From: Variovorax sp. EL159
Lineage (GTDB): Bacteria > Pseudomonadota > Gammaproteobacteria > Burkholderiales > Burkholderiaceae_C
Direction of reading: 5' to 3'
DNA length: 64,000 nucleotides
NCBI RefSeq assembly: GCF_900100965.1
Contig: NZ_FMUJ01000001.1
Location: 916,272-980,271, forward strand
Under the pieces are notes generated by a model. The model made no database searches and had not been told where the DNA came from. It worked only from the letters and a program-made list of their open reading frames with translations. Of this stretch, positions 1-7,142 are shown piece after piece (the first letter of the stretch is position 1; each line of letters begins with the position of its first letter). Made by a program: the position numbers and the translations under genes.

Positions 1-533
1 GGATCGTCATGCCGGCACAGCAGCACGAAGGGGTCGTCGATCAGGTGCCGGTAGAGCATTGGCTCCTGCGGGCCGGGGCGCACGCTGATGCCGAAATCGG
101 CGCGCCCTTCGTCGACCGCCGAGCGCACCTGCTCGGCAGGCCCTTCGATCAGCGAGAACGCCACCTGCGGATGCAGCGTGCGGAACTCGGCAATGGCTTT
201 CGGCAGCAGCGCCACGCCGGTCGAAGGCAGTGCGGCAATCGTCAGGTGGCCGCTGCGGCCCTCGAGGAACTGCGACAGCTCGCTGAACGAGCTGTTGAAG
301 TTTTCAAGAATGCGCAGCGCGATCGGCAGCAGCTCGCGCCCGGCGGGGGTGAGCTCGACATGCCGGGTGTCGCGGTCGAACAGGCGGGCGCCGGCCAGCG
401 TTTCGATGATGCGCACCGTGCGGCTCAGCGCCGGCTGCGACACATGCAGCGCCTGGGCGGCCGCGCGGAAGTTCGACGTCCGGGCGACTTCGACGAAGGC
501 CTCCAGCTGCTGCAATGTGATGTCGATTCGCAC
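1..533 (-). CDS. LysR-family transcriptional regulator (3' part cut by window edge)
   Basis: Reading leftward from a GTG at 533 gives an N-terminus with the LysR helix-turn-helix (LQQLEAFVEVARTSNFRAAA, then LHVSQPALSRT and LFDRDTRHVELTPAG), followed by the start of a substrate-binding domain (LTIAALPSTGVALLPKAIAEF). About 177 residues are present; the C-terminal part lies outside the window. The only plausible start is this GTG, since the frame upstream has no HTH-like sequence. It is divergent from the CoA transferase operon beginning near 693, the usual arrangement for a LysR activator of a catabolic operon. The inducer cannot be read from the sequence. Confidence 0.9.
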   Translation of the reverse strand, partial: MRIDITLQQLEAFVEVARTSNFRAAAQALHVSQPALSRTVRIIETLAGARLFDRDTRHVELTPAGRELLPIALRILENFNSSFSELSQFLEGRSGHLTIAALPSTGVALLPKAIAEFRTLHPQVAFSLIEGPAEQVRSAVDEGRADFGISVRPGPQEPMLYRHLIDDPFVLLCRHDD

Positions 534-564
534 CGGCCGTCTCCTTCGCTTTCCGTGCTTCGGA

Positions 565-577
565 TTGATCCGATCAA
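565..577. promoter_or_regulatory. palindrome in the LysR/CoA-transferase intergenic region
   Basis: TTGATC-C-GATCAA is a perfect 6-1-6 inverted repeat lying 31 bp upstream of the LysR start and 115 bp upstream of the CoA transferase start. A second, AT-rich dyad (ATAT-AGAA-ATAT) lies at 588-599. Position between divergent genes makes them candidate LysR sites, but neither is a clean T-N11-A box. Confidence 0.3.
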
Positions 578-692
578 GTTATCACAGATATAGAAATATT
601 GTCCTTCCCATATCAATGAGCGAGGGCCAGACTTGGCAGCCATCGACGGAGACAAGGGCCCCGGCGTACCGAGCGGGCCCGTGAAAGCAAGC

Positions 693-1844
693 ATGGAAAA
701 AATACTGGAAGGCGTCCGGGTGCTCGAACTCGGGCAGGTGCTGGCCGGGCCCTTCGCGGGCGCGATCCTCGCGGACCTCGGGGCCGACGTGGTCAAGCTC
801 GAACGCACCGAGGGCGGGGACGATGCGCGCCACATGGGGCCGGCCTTTCGCCACGGCGACGCGCTCAACTTTCACGTGTTCAACCGTGGCAAGAAGTCCG
901 TCGCCATCGACCTCAAGAGTGCCGAGGGCATGAGCGTCTTCGGCCGGTTGGCGGCCGATACCGACATCCTGATCCACAACCTGCGGCCCGGCGTTACCCG
1001 CTCCATGCAGATCGACGGACCGACGATGTGCGCGCGCTACCCGCGGCTGATCTACTGCGAGATTTCCGCCTTCGGCCACACCGGCCCGCTTGGCATGCAG
1101 CCGGGCTACGAGCCACTGATACAGGCCTTCAGCGGGTTGTCGAGCATCAACGGCGGCCCCGACGATCCGCCGATGCGCACCGGCGCGTCGGTCTGCGACC
1201 AGGGCACCGGCATGTGGGCCGTGATCGGTGCACTGGCGTTGTTGCAGCGTCGGCACCTCACGGGCAAGGGCGGTGTGGTCAGCACCTCGCTGCTCGAAAC
1301 CGCATTGGTCTGGACCGGCCAGAAGGCCGACGCCTATGCCAACGAAGGGCGCCTGCCTGAACGCCACCGCTCGGGCCACCCCGGCTTTGTGCCCTACGAG
1401 GCGTTCGACACGGCCGATGCGCCCTTGCTGATCTGCTGCGGCAACGACCGCCTCTTCGCCAAGTTCGCACACGAACTCGGGCGCGACGACTGGACCACCG
1501 ACGAGCGCTTTGCAACCAACAGGCTCAGGCTGCAGCACAAGGCGGCCCTGTTCGAGCAGATCGTGCCGCTGTTGCGCACGCAGACCCGCGCGCAATGGTC
1601 GGCCCGCTTCAGCGCCGCCGGCGTGCCCTGTGCGCCCGTGCACACCGTGCCCGAGGCCATCGCGCACCCGCAGGTCGAGGCGCTCGGCATGCTGCAAGCG
1701 GTGCCGGGCGAAGACTTCAGGCTGACGGCATTGCCGTTGTCGATCGATGGCGTGCGGCCCGCACACCGCGCGGTCGCGCCACGCCTCGGGCAGCACAACC
1801 TGGAGTTCGGCGCACCGGTGCCGCAAGGAGGCGCGGATGCCTGA
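693..1844 (+). CDS. CaiB/BaiF-type (family III) CoA transferase
   Basis: Transfers CoA between acyl-CoA and free organic acids in the cytoplasm. The N-terminus (ILEGVRVLELGQVLAGPFAG, then ILADLGADVVKLE) is the family III signature, with the expected catalytic Asp region in the LKSAEG/LIHNLRPG block and a C-terminal VHTVPEAIAHPQVEALGML segment. At 383 residues it is full length. ATG 693 was chosen because family members begin just before this motif; GTG 681 and TTG 633 are open in frame but have no better ribosome site. The next gene overlaps its last 8 bases, so CoA transfer and carbon-carbon cleavage are probably coupled. The acid substrate is unknown. Confidence 0.9.
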   Translation: MEKILEGVRVLELGQVLAGPFAGAILADLGADVVKLERTEGGDDARHMGPAFRHGDALNFHVFNRGKKSVAIDLKSAEGMSVFGRLAADTDILIHNLRPGVTRSMQIDGPTMCARYPRLIYCEISAFGHTGPLGMQPGYEPLIQAFSGLSSINGGPDDPPMRTGASVCDQGTGMWAVIGALALLQRRHLTGKGGVVSTSLLETALVWTGQKADAYANEGRLPERHRSGHPGFVPYEAFDTADAPLLICCGNDRLFAKFAHELGRDDWTTDERFATNRLRLQHKAALFEQIVPLLRTQTRAQWSARFSAAGVPCAPVHTVPEAIAHPQVEALGMLQAVPGEDFRLTALPLSIDGVRPAHRAVAPRLGQHNLEFGAPVPQGGADA

Positions 1845-2781
1845 TCTGCCACGTCGCGTGCATCTGCACGAAGAGGGCCCGCGTGAGGGCTTCCAGATGG
1901 AGGCCGGGCCGATCGCGTCGGCCGACAAGGTGCGCCTGATCGAGGCGCTGGCCCTCACGGGGCTCGAAGAAATCCAGTGCGTGTCTTTCGTCAACCCCGC
2001 GCGCGTGCCCGGCATGGCCGATGCGGAGATCGTTGCGAGGTCGATCCGCAAGCGCGAGGGCGTGCGCTACACCGGCTTGTGGCTCAACCAGCGCGGCATG
2101 CAGCGCGCGATGGAAACGCCGCTCGATATCGAAGGCACGGTGAGCCTCGGCGCATCCGAAGCCTTCTCGGTGCGCAACAACGGCAAGGGGACAGCCGCAC
2201 TGCTCGATGCGCAGCGCGCCACGCTCGCGTTCTGCGTCGAGCATGCAATTCCGGTGACCCGCGGCATCGTCACGACCGCTTTCGGCTGCAACCTCGAAGG
2301 CGTGATTTCCCCTGCCACGGTGGTCGAGCGCGTGTCGCAACTGCTGGGCCTGATGGACGAATTCGGCCTGCAACTGCCGATCCTGCGGCTGGCCGATACC
2401 GTGGGCTGGGCCCAGCCGAATGCCATCGCATCGGTGGTCGGCGCGGTGCGCGAGCGATGGCCCGCGCTGCGGCTCGGGCTGCACCTGCACGACACGCGCG
2501 GCACCGCGATGGCCAATGCACTGATGGGCCTGCAGATGGGCATCGACACCTTCGACAGCGCCTGCGCCGGCCTCGGCGGCTGCCCGTTTGCAGGGCACAC
2601 CGGCGCAGCCGGCAACATCTGCACCGAAGACTTGGCGTTCATGTGCGAAGAGATGGGCATCGACACCGGCGTCGATCTCGAGGCGCTGATCGAATGCGCG
2701 CGGCTCGCCGAAGAGATCGTCGGCCATCCGCTCCCGGGAAAGCTCATGCGTGCCGGCACGCTGGGCAGGTTCCGGCACTGA
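1837..2781 (+). CDS. hydroxymethylglutaryl-CoA lyase-like enzyme (HMGL/DRE-TIM family)
   Basis: A 314-residue TIM-barrel lyase expected to cleave a 3-hydroxy-3-methyl acyl-CoA into acetyl-CoA or pyruvate plus an acid. The ATG overlaps the end of the CoA transferase and follows AAGGAGGCGCGG. Visible motifs are the metal-binding LHLHDTRG block near residue 215 and the catalytic-Cys loop GLGGCPFAGHTGAAGN near 247. The N-terminal loop reads GPREGFQ where classical HMG-CoA lyases have GPRDGLQ, replacing the metal-ligand Asp by Glu. This variant is common to a bacterial subfamily whose substrate is often unproven, so the name is a family call and not a proven activity. Confidence 0.82.
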   Translation: MPDLPRRVHLHEEGPREGFQMEAGPIASADKVRLIEALALTGLEEIQCVSFVNPARVPGMADAEIVARSIRKREGVRYTGLWLNQRGMQRAMETPLDIEGTVSLGASEAFSVRNNGKGTAALLDAQRATLAFCVEHAIPVTRGIVTTAFGCNLEGVISPATVVERVSQLLGLMDEFGLQLPILRLADTVGWAQPNAIASVVGAVRERWPALRLGLHLHDTRGTAMANALMGLQMGIDTFDSACAGLGGCPFAGHTGAAGNICTEDLAFMCEEMGIDTGVDLEALIECARLAEEIVGHPLPGKLMRAGTLGRFRH

Positions 2782-2816
2782 TCCCATTCAAAAAACATTC
2801 CACAGGAGACAAGACC

Positions 2817-3791
2817 GTGCTGACCTGCTTCCCCCGATTCCGCATGCCGACGGCGCTCGCCGCGGCCATGCTTGCCGCCACTGTCGCGCAGGCCCAGCCG
2901 TACCCGGCCAAGCCCATCACCATCGTCGTGCCCTTCGCGGCCGGCAGCGGCACGGACCAGCAGGCGCGCAGCATGGCGCAGGCGCTGGGCGCGGAATACA
3001 AGGTGCCCGTCATCGTCGACAACCGGGCCGGCGCCAGCGGCTTCCTCGCCGCACAGTACGTGGCAAAGGCGGTGCCCGACGGCTACACCCTGCTGATGAC
3101 GACCAACACCACGCACGCGGCCAATGAGCACCTGTTCAAGAAGCTGCCTTACGACCCGGTGAAAGACTTCACCCCGGTCACGTTGCTGTCCAAGGGCCAC
3201 ATGCTGCTGCTGGTGAATTCGGATTCGCCGATCAAGTCGGTGGCCGACTTGATCGCGGCCGCGAAGAAGTCGCCCGGCAAGCTCAACTTCGGCAGCGGCA
3301 GCTCGTCAAGCCGCGTGGCCAGCGAATCGCTCAAGCAGATGGCGGGCATCGACGTGGTGAACGTGCCCTACAAGAGCAACCCCATGGCCATCACCGACCT
3401 GATGGGCGGGCAGGTCGACTTCATGTTCGCCGACGCGCCGACCGCGCTGCCGCAGGTCAAGAGCGGCAAGCTGCGCGCACTGGCCGTGAGCGGCAACAAG
3501 CGGCTGGCCGCGGTGCCGGCCCTGCCCACGGTGGAAGAGGCCGGCGTCAAGGGCTACGACATGTCGTACTGGACGGCGGTGTACCTGCCGCCCGGCGCCC
3601 CGGCGGCCATCACCAACAAGCTCAACGAAATGATGATCAAGGTGTCGTCCGCCCCCGCCGTCGTGGCCTACCAGGCGACCACCAGCGGCGAGGCCGTCAC
3701 CAGCACGCCCGAAGGCCTCGCGGCGTTCCAGGCGGCCGAGTCGCGCAAGTGGGGGCAGGTGATCCGGGCCGCGGGCATCGAGCCCGAGTGA
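2817..3791 (+). CDS. Bug/TctC-family tripartite tricarboxylate transporter binding protein
   Basis: Periplasmic solute-binding protein of 324 residues. GTG 2817 follows CAGGAGACAAGACC. A Sec signal peptide ends at AATVAQAQPYPAKPI, and the mature start YPAKPITIVVPFAAGSGTDQQAR is the hallmark of the family. The domain continues with the DNRAGASG loop and PDGYTLLM. No membrane subunits (TctA, TctB) lie nearby, which is normal for the hugely amplified Bug proteins of this order. Its place 35 bp after the lyase suggests it captures the acid handled by the upstream enzymes. Confidence 0.92.
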   Translation: MLTCFPRFRMPTALAAAMLAATVAQAQPYPAKPITIVVPFAAGSGTDQQARSMAQALGAEYKVPVIVDNRAGASGFLAAQYVAKAVPDGYTLLMTTNTTHAANEHLFKKLPYDPVKDFTPVTLLSKGHMLLLVNSDSPIKSVADLIAAAKKSPGKLNFGSGSSSSRVASESLKQMAGIDVVNVPYKSNPMAITDLMGGQVDFMFADAPTALPQVKSGKLRALAVSGNKRLAAVPALPTVEEAGVKGYDMSYWTAVYLPPGAPAAITNKLNEMMIKVSSAPAVVAYQATTSGEAVTSTPEGLAAFQAAESRKWGQVIRAAGIEPE

Positions 3792-3821
3792 CGGCGCCGT
3801 TCGGGTTCGGGCTGATTGCCC

Positions 3822-4598
3822 TCAGGCGAGGATCAACTTGCTGCATGCCTTGCGCAGCGCCGGCAGGCCGGGCAGGTCGCGCGACTTGGCATCGGTGACC
3901 ACCACGTCGATGTCGGCGGTGCGCATGTAGGTCACTCGGCTGGCCTGGCCGATCTTGGCGTGATCGGCCACGATGACCACCTGCTGCGCCTGCTCGGCCA
4001 TGGCGCGCGCCACCGCGGCCTCGGAGTGCTCGAAGCTCATCGCGCCGTACTTGGCGTGCAGGCCCACGGGCGACAGCAGGGCCACGTCGGCGCGGTAGTT
4101 GCGGATCTTCTCGGTCGTGATGTCGCCGAGCGTGGCCTGCGTCTTCACGTCGATCTCTCCGCCCAGCAGGATGGTCTTGTTGCCCGTCAGACGTCCCTCG
4201 CTGGCACCCGCGAGCTTGAGCGCGATGCTCAGCGAGTTGGTGATGACCGTCATGCCGCTGAGCGTGGCGATCTCTTCCGCCAGGATCGACGTGGTGCTGC
4301 CCGCGTCCAGAAACACCGTCTGCCCCGGCTGCAGCAGCGCGATCGCGGCCTTGGCGATGGCGCGCTTTTCCCGCTGGCGCGCCACGAGGCGCACGGCCAA
4401 CGGGGGTTCGGGCTCCACGCTGGTGGCGATGGCGCCGCCGTGCACCCGGCGCAACTCGCCCAGGCCTTCGAGTTCGAGCAGGTCGCGGCGCACCGTCTCA
4501 CGCGAGACTGCAAGGTCTTGCACGATGCGGTCGACGCTCAGGCGGGAGAAAGTGGCGAGCAGGCTGCGGATGCGCAGGAATCGTTCTTCTTGGAGCAT
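3822..4598 (-). CDS. DeoR-family transcriptional regulator
   Basis: 258 residues. The N-terminal winged helix (LQEERFLRIRSLLATFSRLS, then VSRETVRRDLLELEGLGELRRVHGGA) is the DeoR signature. The C-terminal DeoRC sugar-phosphate sensor domain shows FLDAGSTTSILAEEI, VITNSLSIA and VVIVADHAKIG. The start was set at ATG 4598 because family members begin with a short stretch before the HTH; the frame is open further upstream. It is convergent with the Bug protein gene and has no sugar-utilisation gene next to it, so its target is not evident. Confidence 0.9.
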   Translation of the reverse strand: MLQEERFLRIRSLLATFSRLSVDRIVQDLAVSRETVRRDLLELEGLGELRRVHGGAIATSVEPEPPLAVRLVARQREKRAIAKAAIALLQPGQTVFLDAGSTTSILAEEIATLSGMTVITNSLSIALKLAGASEGRLTGNKTILLGGEIDVKTQATLGDITTEKIRNYRADVALLSPVGLHAKYGAMSFEHSEAAVARAMAEQAQQVVIVADHAKIGQASRVTYMRTADIDVVVTDAKSRDLPGLPALRKACSKLILA

Positions 4599-4669
4599 GA
4601 GGATGCTGGCGTGTGAAAGAAGGGATGGCGGATTGGCCTGGCCAACGCGCAAGCGAACGGGCGCGGGAC

Positions 4670-4685
4670 CGGCACCATTGTGCCG
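4670..4685. other. inverted repeat upstream of the DeoR gene
   Basis: CGGCAC-CATT-GTGCCG forms a perfect 6-bp hairpin with a 4-base loop, 71 bp upstream of the DeoR start and 31 bp past the phospholipase C stop. It lacks a T-run on either strand. It may be a DeoR operator or a weak terminator for the phospholipase operon. Confidence 0.3.
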
Positions 4686-4716
4686 ATCACCGCGCCCGCC
4701 GGGGCGATGCCGAGTG

Positions 4717-6831
4717 TCAGGGCAGGATGCCCATCGCGGGGTCGCTGACGCCGTCGGTGCCGGTTTCCACGCGGCCGGCGAAGCGCCGCAGGTAGGTCGT
4801 GCCGTCATCCACGTTGGCCGACACGCTGAAGTCGTACCAGTGCTTGCTGTAGGCCAGGTCCCATTGCTGAACCTGAATCTGGCCCGGCGCGAGCGCGAAA
4901 GTCCAGGGGCCGTCGGTGCGGTAGGCGGTGGGCGTCACCGTGACCGTGCAGCTGATGTTGCCGATGTTGTGCATTTCCAGGTGCACGTCGCCGTTGGCCG
5001 TGTCGTAGCAGACACGGATCTCGGGCAGGCCCACGCCGCCCGCGAGCGAACTCGGGAGCTTTCCGCGAAAGCGGCGGAAGTAGCCGTTGGGCCCGAACAC
5101 CGACAGGTCGTAGCTGCCGTCCGAAGTCGGCGCCCAGCTGTCGTTGAGCTGCTTGCCGGGCTCCACGGTGTAGCGGCGCGGCACGTCGCCAAGCGAGAGG
5201 TGGTTGTAGACATGGAAGACGGCACCGGCCTTGCCCGTGTTGCCGAATACCAGCCAGTACTTCCGCCCATCGACGTCGGGCCGGCCGCTGGTGTGCAGCT
5301 CGTAGGGCAGCGCGCGTGAATAGCGCACGCCGGTGGCCTGCAGCGCCATCGTGCCGGTGCTGGCGGCTGGAACAGGCACCGCCGGGAGCTTCGCCTGTTT
5401 CGCGATGACCGCGTCGGCCGTTGTTCTGTCGATGGGCGGTCGCGCGGGCAGGTCGGCGTTGGGGGTCGCGAAGTTGAAGCAGGACGTGAGGTCGCCACTG
5501 ACCGCGCGCCGCCATGCGCTGATGTTGGGTTCCATCACGCCAAAGCGCTGCTCCAGGAAGCGGACGACGGAGGTGTGGTCGAACACCTGCGAGTTGACCC
5601 AGCCGCCCTTGCTCCACGGCGACACCACATACATCGGTACACGCCAGCCCATGCCGAAAGGCGAGCCCATGTAGGGCGCCTTCAGCTCGTTGCGTTCGCC
5701 CAGCGTCGACACGGTGCTCATGCCGGCGTCGCTGCCGTCGGCGTTGCGTGACGGAATGGCCGGCGGCGGCATGTGGTCGAAGTAGCCGTCGTTCTCGTCG
5801 AACATGACGAACAGAACGGTCTTGCTCCACACGTCGAGCCTGGAGGTCAGGGCCATCAGGACCTCCTCGGTGTACGCGGCGCCCCACACCGGGGACGACG
5901 GGCCGGGGTGCTCCGAATACTTGGCCGGCGCCACGATCCAGCTGACTTCCGGCAGTTGGTCGTTCATCACGTCGGTAGTCAGGTCGGCCAGCGAGCGCGT
6001 GGTCAGTGCGCGCGACTTCAGCGAGCGCTGCGCGTCGGTCGGTTTCGTGGCGTAGTAGGCGTTGCGGTAGTTGGTGAAGCCTTCGACCGGGCTGTCGGTG
6101 TAGTTGTCATTCATGTCCTGGTAGATCTGCCAGGACACGCCGGCCGCCTCCAGCCGCTCGGGATAGGTGGTCCAGCTGTAGCCCGGCGCGTTGGCCAGGT
6201 CTTCGTTGGTGTTGTCGATGGCGGGGCCACCGCCCAGGCCCAGCGGGTCGTTGGTGCCGGTCCAGAGAAAGAGACGGTTGGAGTTGGTGCCGGTGAGCTC
6301 GCTGCAGTGGTAGGCGTCGCAGATGGTGAAGGCCTCGGCCAGCGCGAACTGGTAGGGGATGTCGGGCTGCTGGTAGTAGCCCAGTGCACGCGCGCTCTTG
6401 GCCGCCACCCACTGGTTCATGCGTCCGCTGTTCCAGGCCTGTTGCCCGTCGGACCAGCTGTGGTTCTGGCCAAGGCCGATCTGCGCATTGTTGAGCGTGG
6501 TGTCGAAGTGAAGGGGCAGGAAGGTTCCGGTGCCCGTGGCTGCCGGCTGGTTCCAGACCGACTTGCCATTGGACAGCGGCACCGGAAAACGATCGCCGAA
6601 ACCGCGCACGCCGCGCAGCGTGCCGAAGTAGTGGTCGAACGAGCGGTTTTCCTGCATGAAGATCACCACGTGCTTGACGTCGGTGATGGTGCCGGTGTCT
6701 TGCGCGGCCGGAGTGGCCAAGGCTCGGCGAATGCCCGGCGGCAACAGGCTGAATGCTGCCGCGGCGCCGGCGGTGGTGGCTGCGCCGCGCAGGAAGCCGC
6801 GCCGGGAGCTGGGGTTTTGCTTGTCTGTCAT
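4717..6831 (-). CDS. phosphocholine-specific type phospholipase C (phosphoesterase family), Tat-exported
   Basis: 704 residues. The start at ATG 6831 gives a twin-arginine signal (SSRRGFLRGAATTAGAAAAF). It is followed by the acid-phosphatase-like catalytic domain with VIFMQENRSFDHYFGTLRG near residue 50, a HCSELTGTNSNRLFLWTG block, and FVMFDENDGYFDHMPPP further on. Two C-terminal immunoglobulin-like DUF756 domains (from about residue 510) match the Pseudomonas PlcH/PlcN architecture. It would hydrolyse phosphatidylcholine-type lipids outside the cytoplasm to release phosphorylated head groups. It is last in an operon with a lipoprotein and a phosphodiesterase, which fits phosphate scavenging. 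Confidence 0.92.
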   Translation of the reverse strand: MTDKQNPSSRRGFLRGAATTAGAAAAFSLLPPGIRRALATPAAQDTGTITDVKHVVIFMQENRSFDHYFGTLRGVRGFGDRFPVPLSNGKSVWNQPAATGTGTFLPLHFDTTLNNAQIGLGQNHSWSDGQQAWNSGRMNQWVAAKSARALGYYQQPDIPYQFALAEAFTICDAYHCSELTGTNSNRLFLWTGTNDPLGLGGGPAIDNTNEDLANAPGYSWTTYPERLEAAGVSWQIYQDMNDNYTDSPVEGFTNYRNAYYATKPTDAQRSLKSRALTTRSLADLTTDVMNDQLPEVSWIVAPAKYSEHPGPSSPVWGAAYTEEVLMALTSRLDVWSKTVLFVMFDENDGYFDHMPPPAIPSRNADGSDAGMSTVSTLGERNELKAPYMGSPFGMGWRVPMYVVSPWSKGGWVNSQVFDHTSVVRFLEQRFGVMEPNISAWRRAVSGDLTSCFNFATPNADLPARPPIDRTTADAVIAKQAKLPAVPVPAASTGTMALQATGVRYSRALPYELHTSGRPDVDGRKYWLVFGNTGKAGAVFHVYNHLSLGDVPRRYTVEPGKQLNDSWAPTSDGSYDLSVFGPNGYFRRFRGKLPSSLAGGVGLPEIRVCYDTANGDVHLEMHNIGNISCTVTVTPTAYRTDGPWTFALAPGQIQVQQWDLAYSKHWYDFSVSANVDDGTTYLRRFAGRVETGTDGVSDPAMGILP

Positions 6832-6839
6832 GGACGGTC

Positions 6840-7136
6840 TCAGGGGGCGCAACGCACGGTCTCGGGGCGACGGGCGGGTGGTTGGTTGTCGGGCGTGGTG
6901 CCGGGCGGGGTCACGGCCTCCGGAGGTGGTCCGGCGGTGGCCGGGTCGTTGGGGGTGACCACCACGCCGGGCGGCGGGGTGGTGGCGCCCGGCGTGAGCG
7001 GGAAGTTGAAGCCGCCCCCGCCGCTACCGCCGCCGCAGGCGGTCAGTGCGGCGGCGACAAGCGTTGCGAACGCAAGGCGGATGCCTTGGCCCGTGGCCGG
7101 GCGTGCGATGTGCGCGGGTTCGTTGTGCATGTGCAT
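6840..7136 (-). CDS. small proline-rich lipoprotein, unknown function
   Basis: 98 residues. An N-terminal hydrophobic stretch ends in a lipobox AALTAC, followed by a Gly-rich tether GGGSGGGGF and then a low-complexity tail rich in Pro and Thr (PGATTPPPGVVVTP and similar). No domain is recognisable. It lies 8 bp before the phospholipase C start and 6 bp after the phosphodiesterase stop, so it must be co-transcribed with both. It may be an outer-membrane tether or accessory of the secreted phosphoesterases; that is inference from position only. Confidence 0.7.
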   Translation of the reverse strand: MHMHNEPAHIARPATGQGIRLAFATLVAAALTACGGGSGGGGFNFPLTPGATTPPPGVVVTPNDPATAGPPPEAVTPPGTTPDNQPPARRPETVRCAP

Positions 7137-7142
7137 CTCCGA

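Noticed and set aside
4717..6831. Phospholipase C considered as a type VI secretion effector because tssEF is in the window
   Set aside because: It has its own Tat signal, lies 16 kb away, and is in an operon with secreted phosphoesterases.
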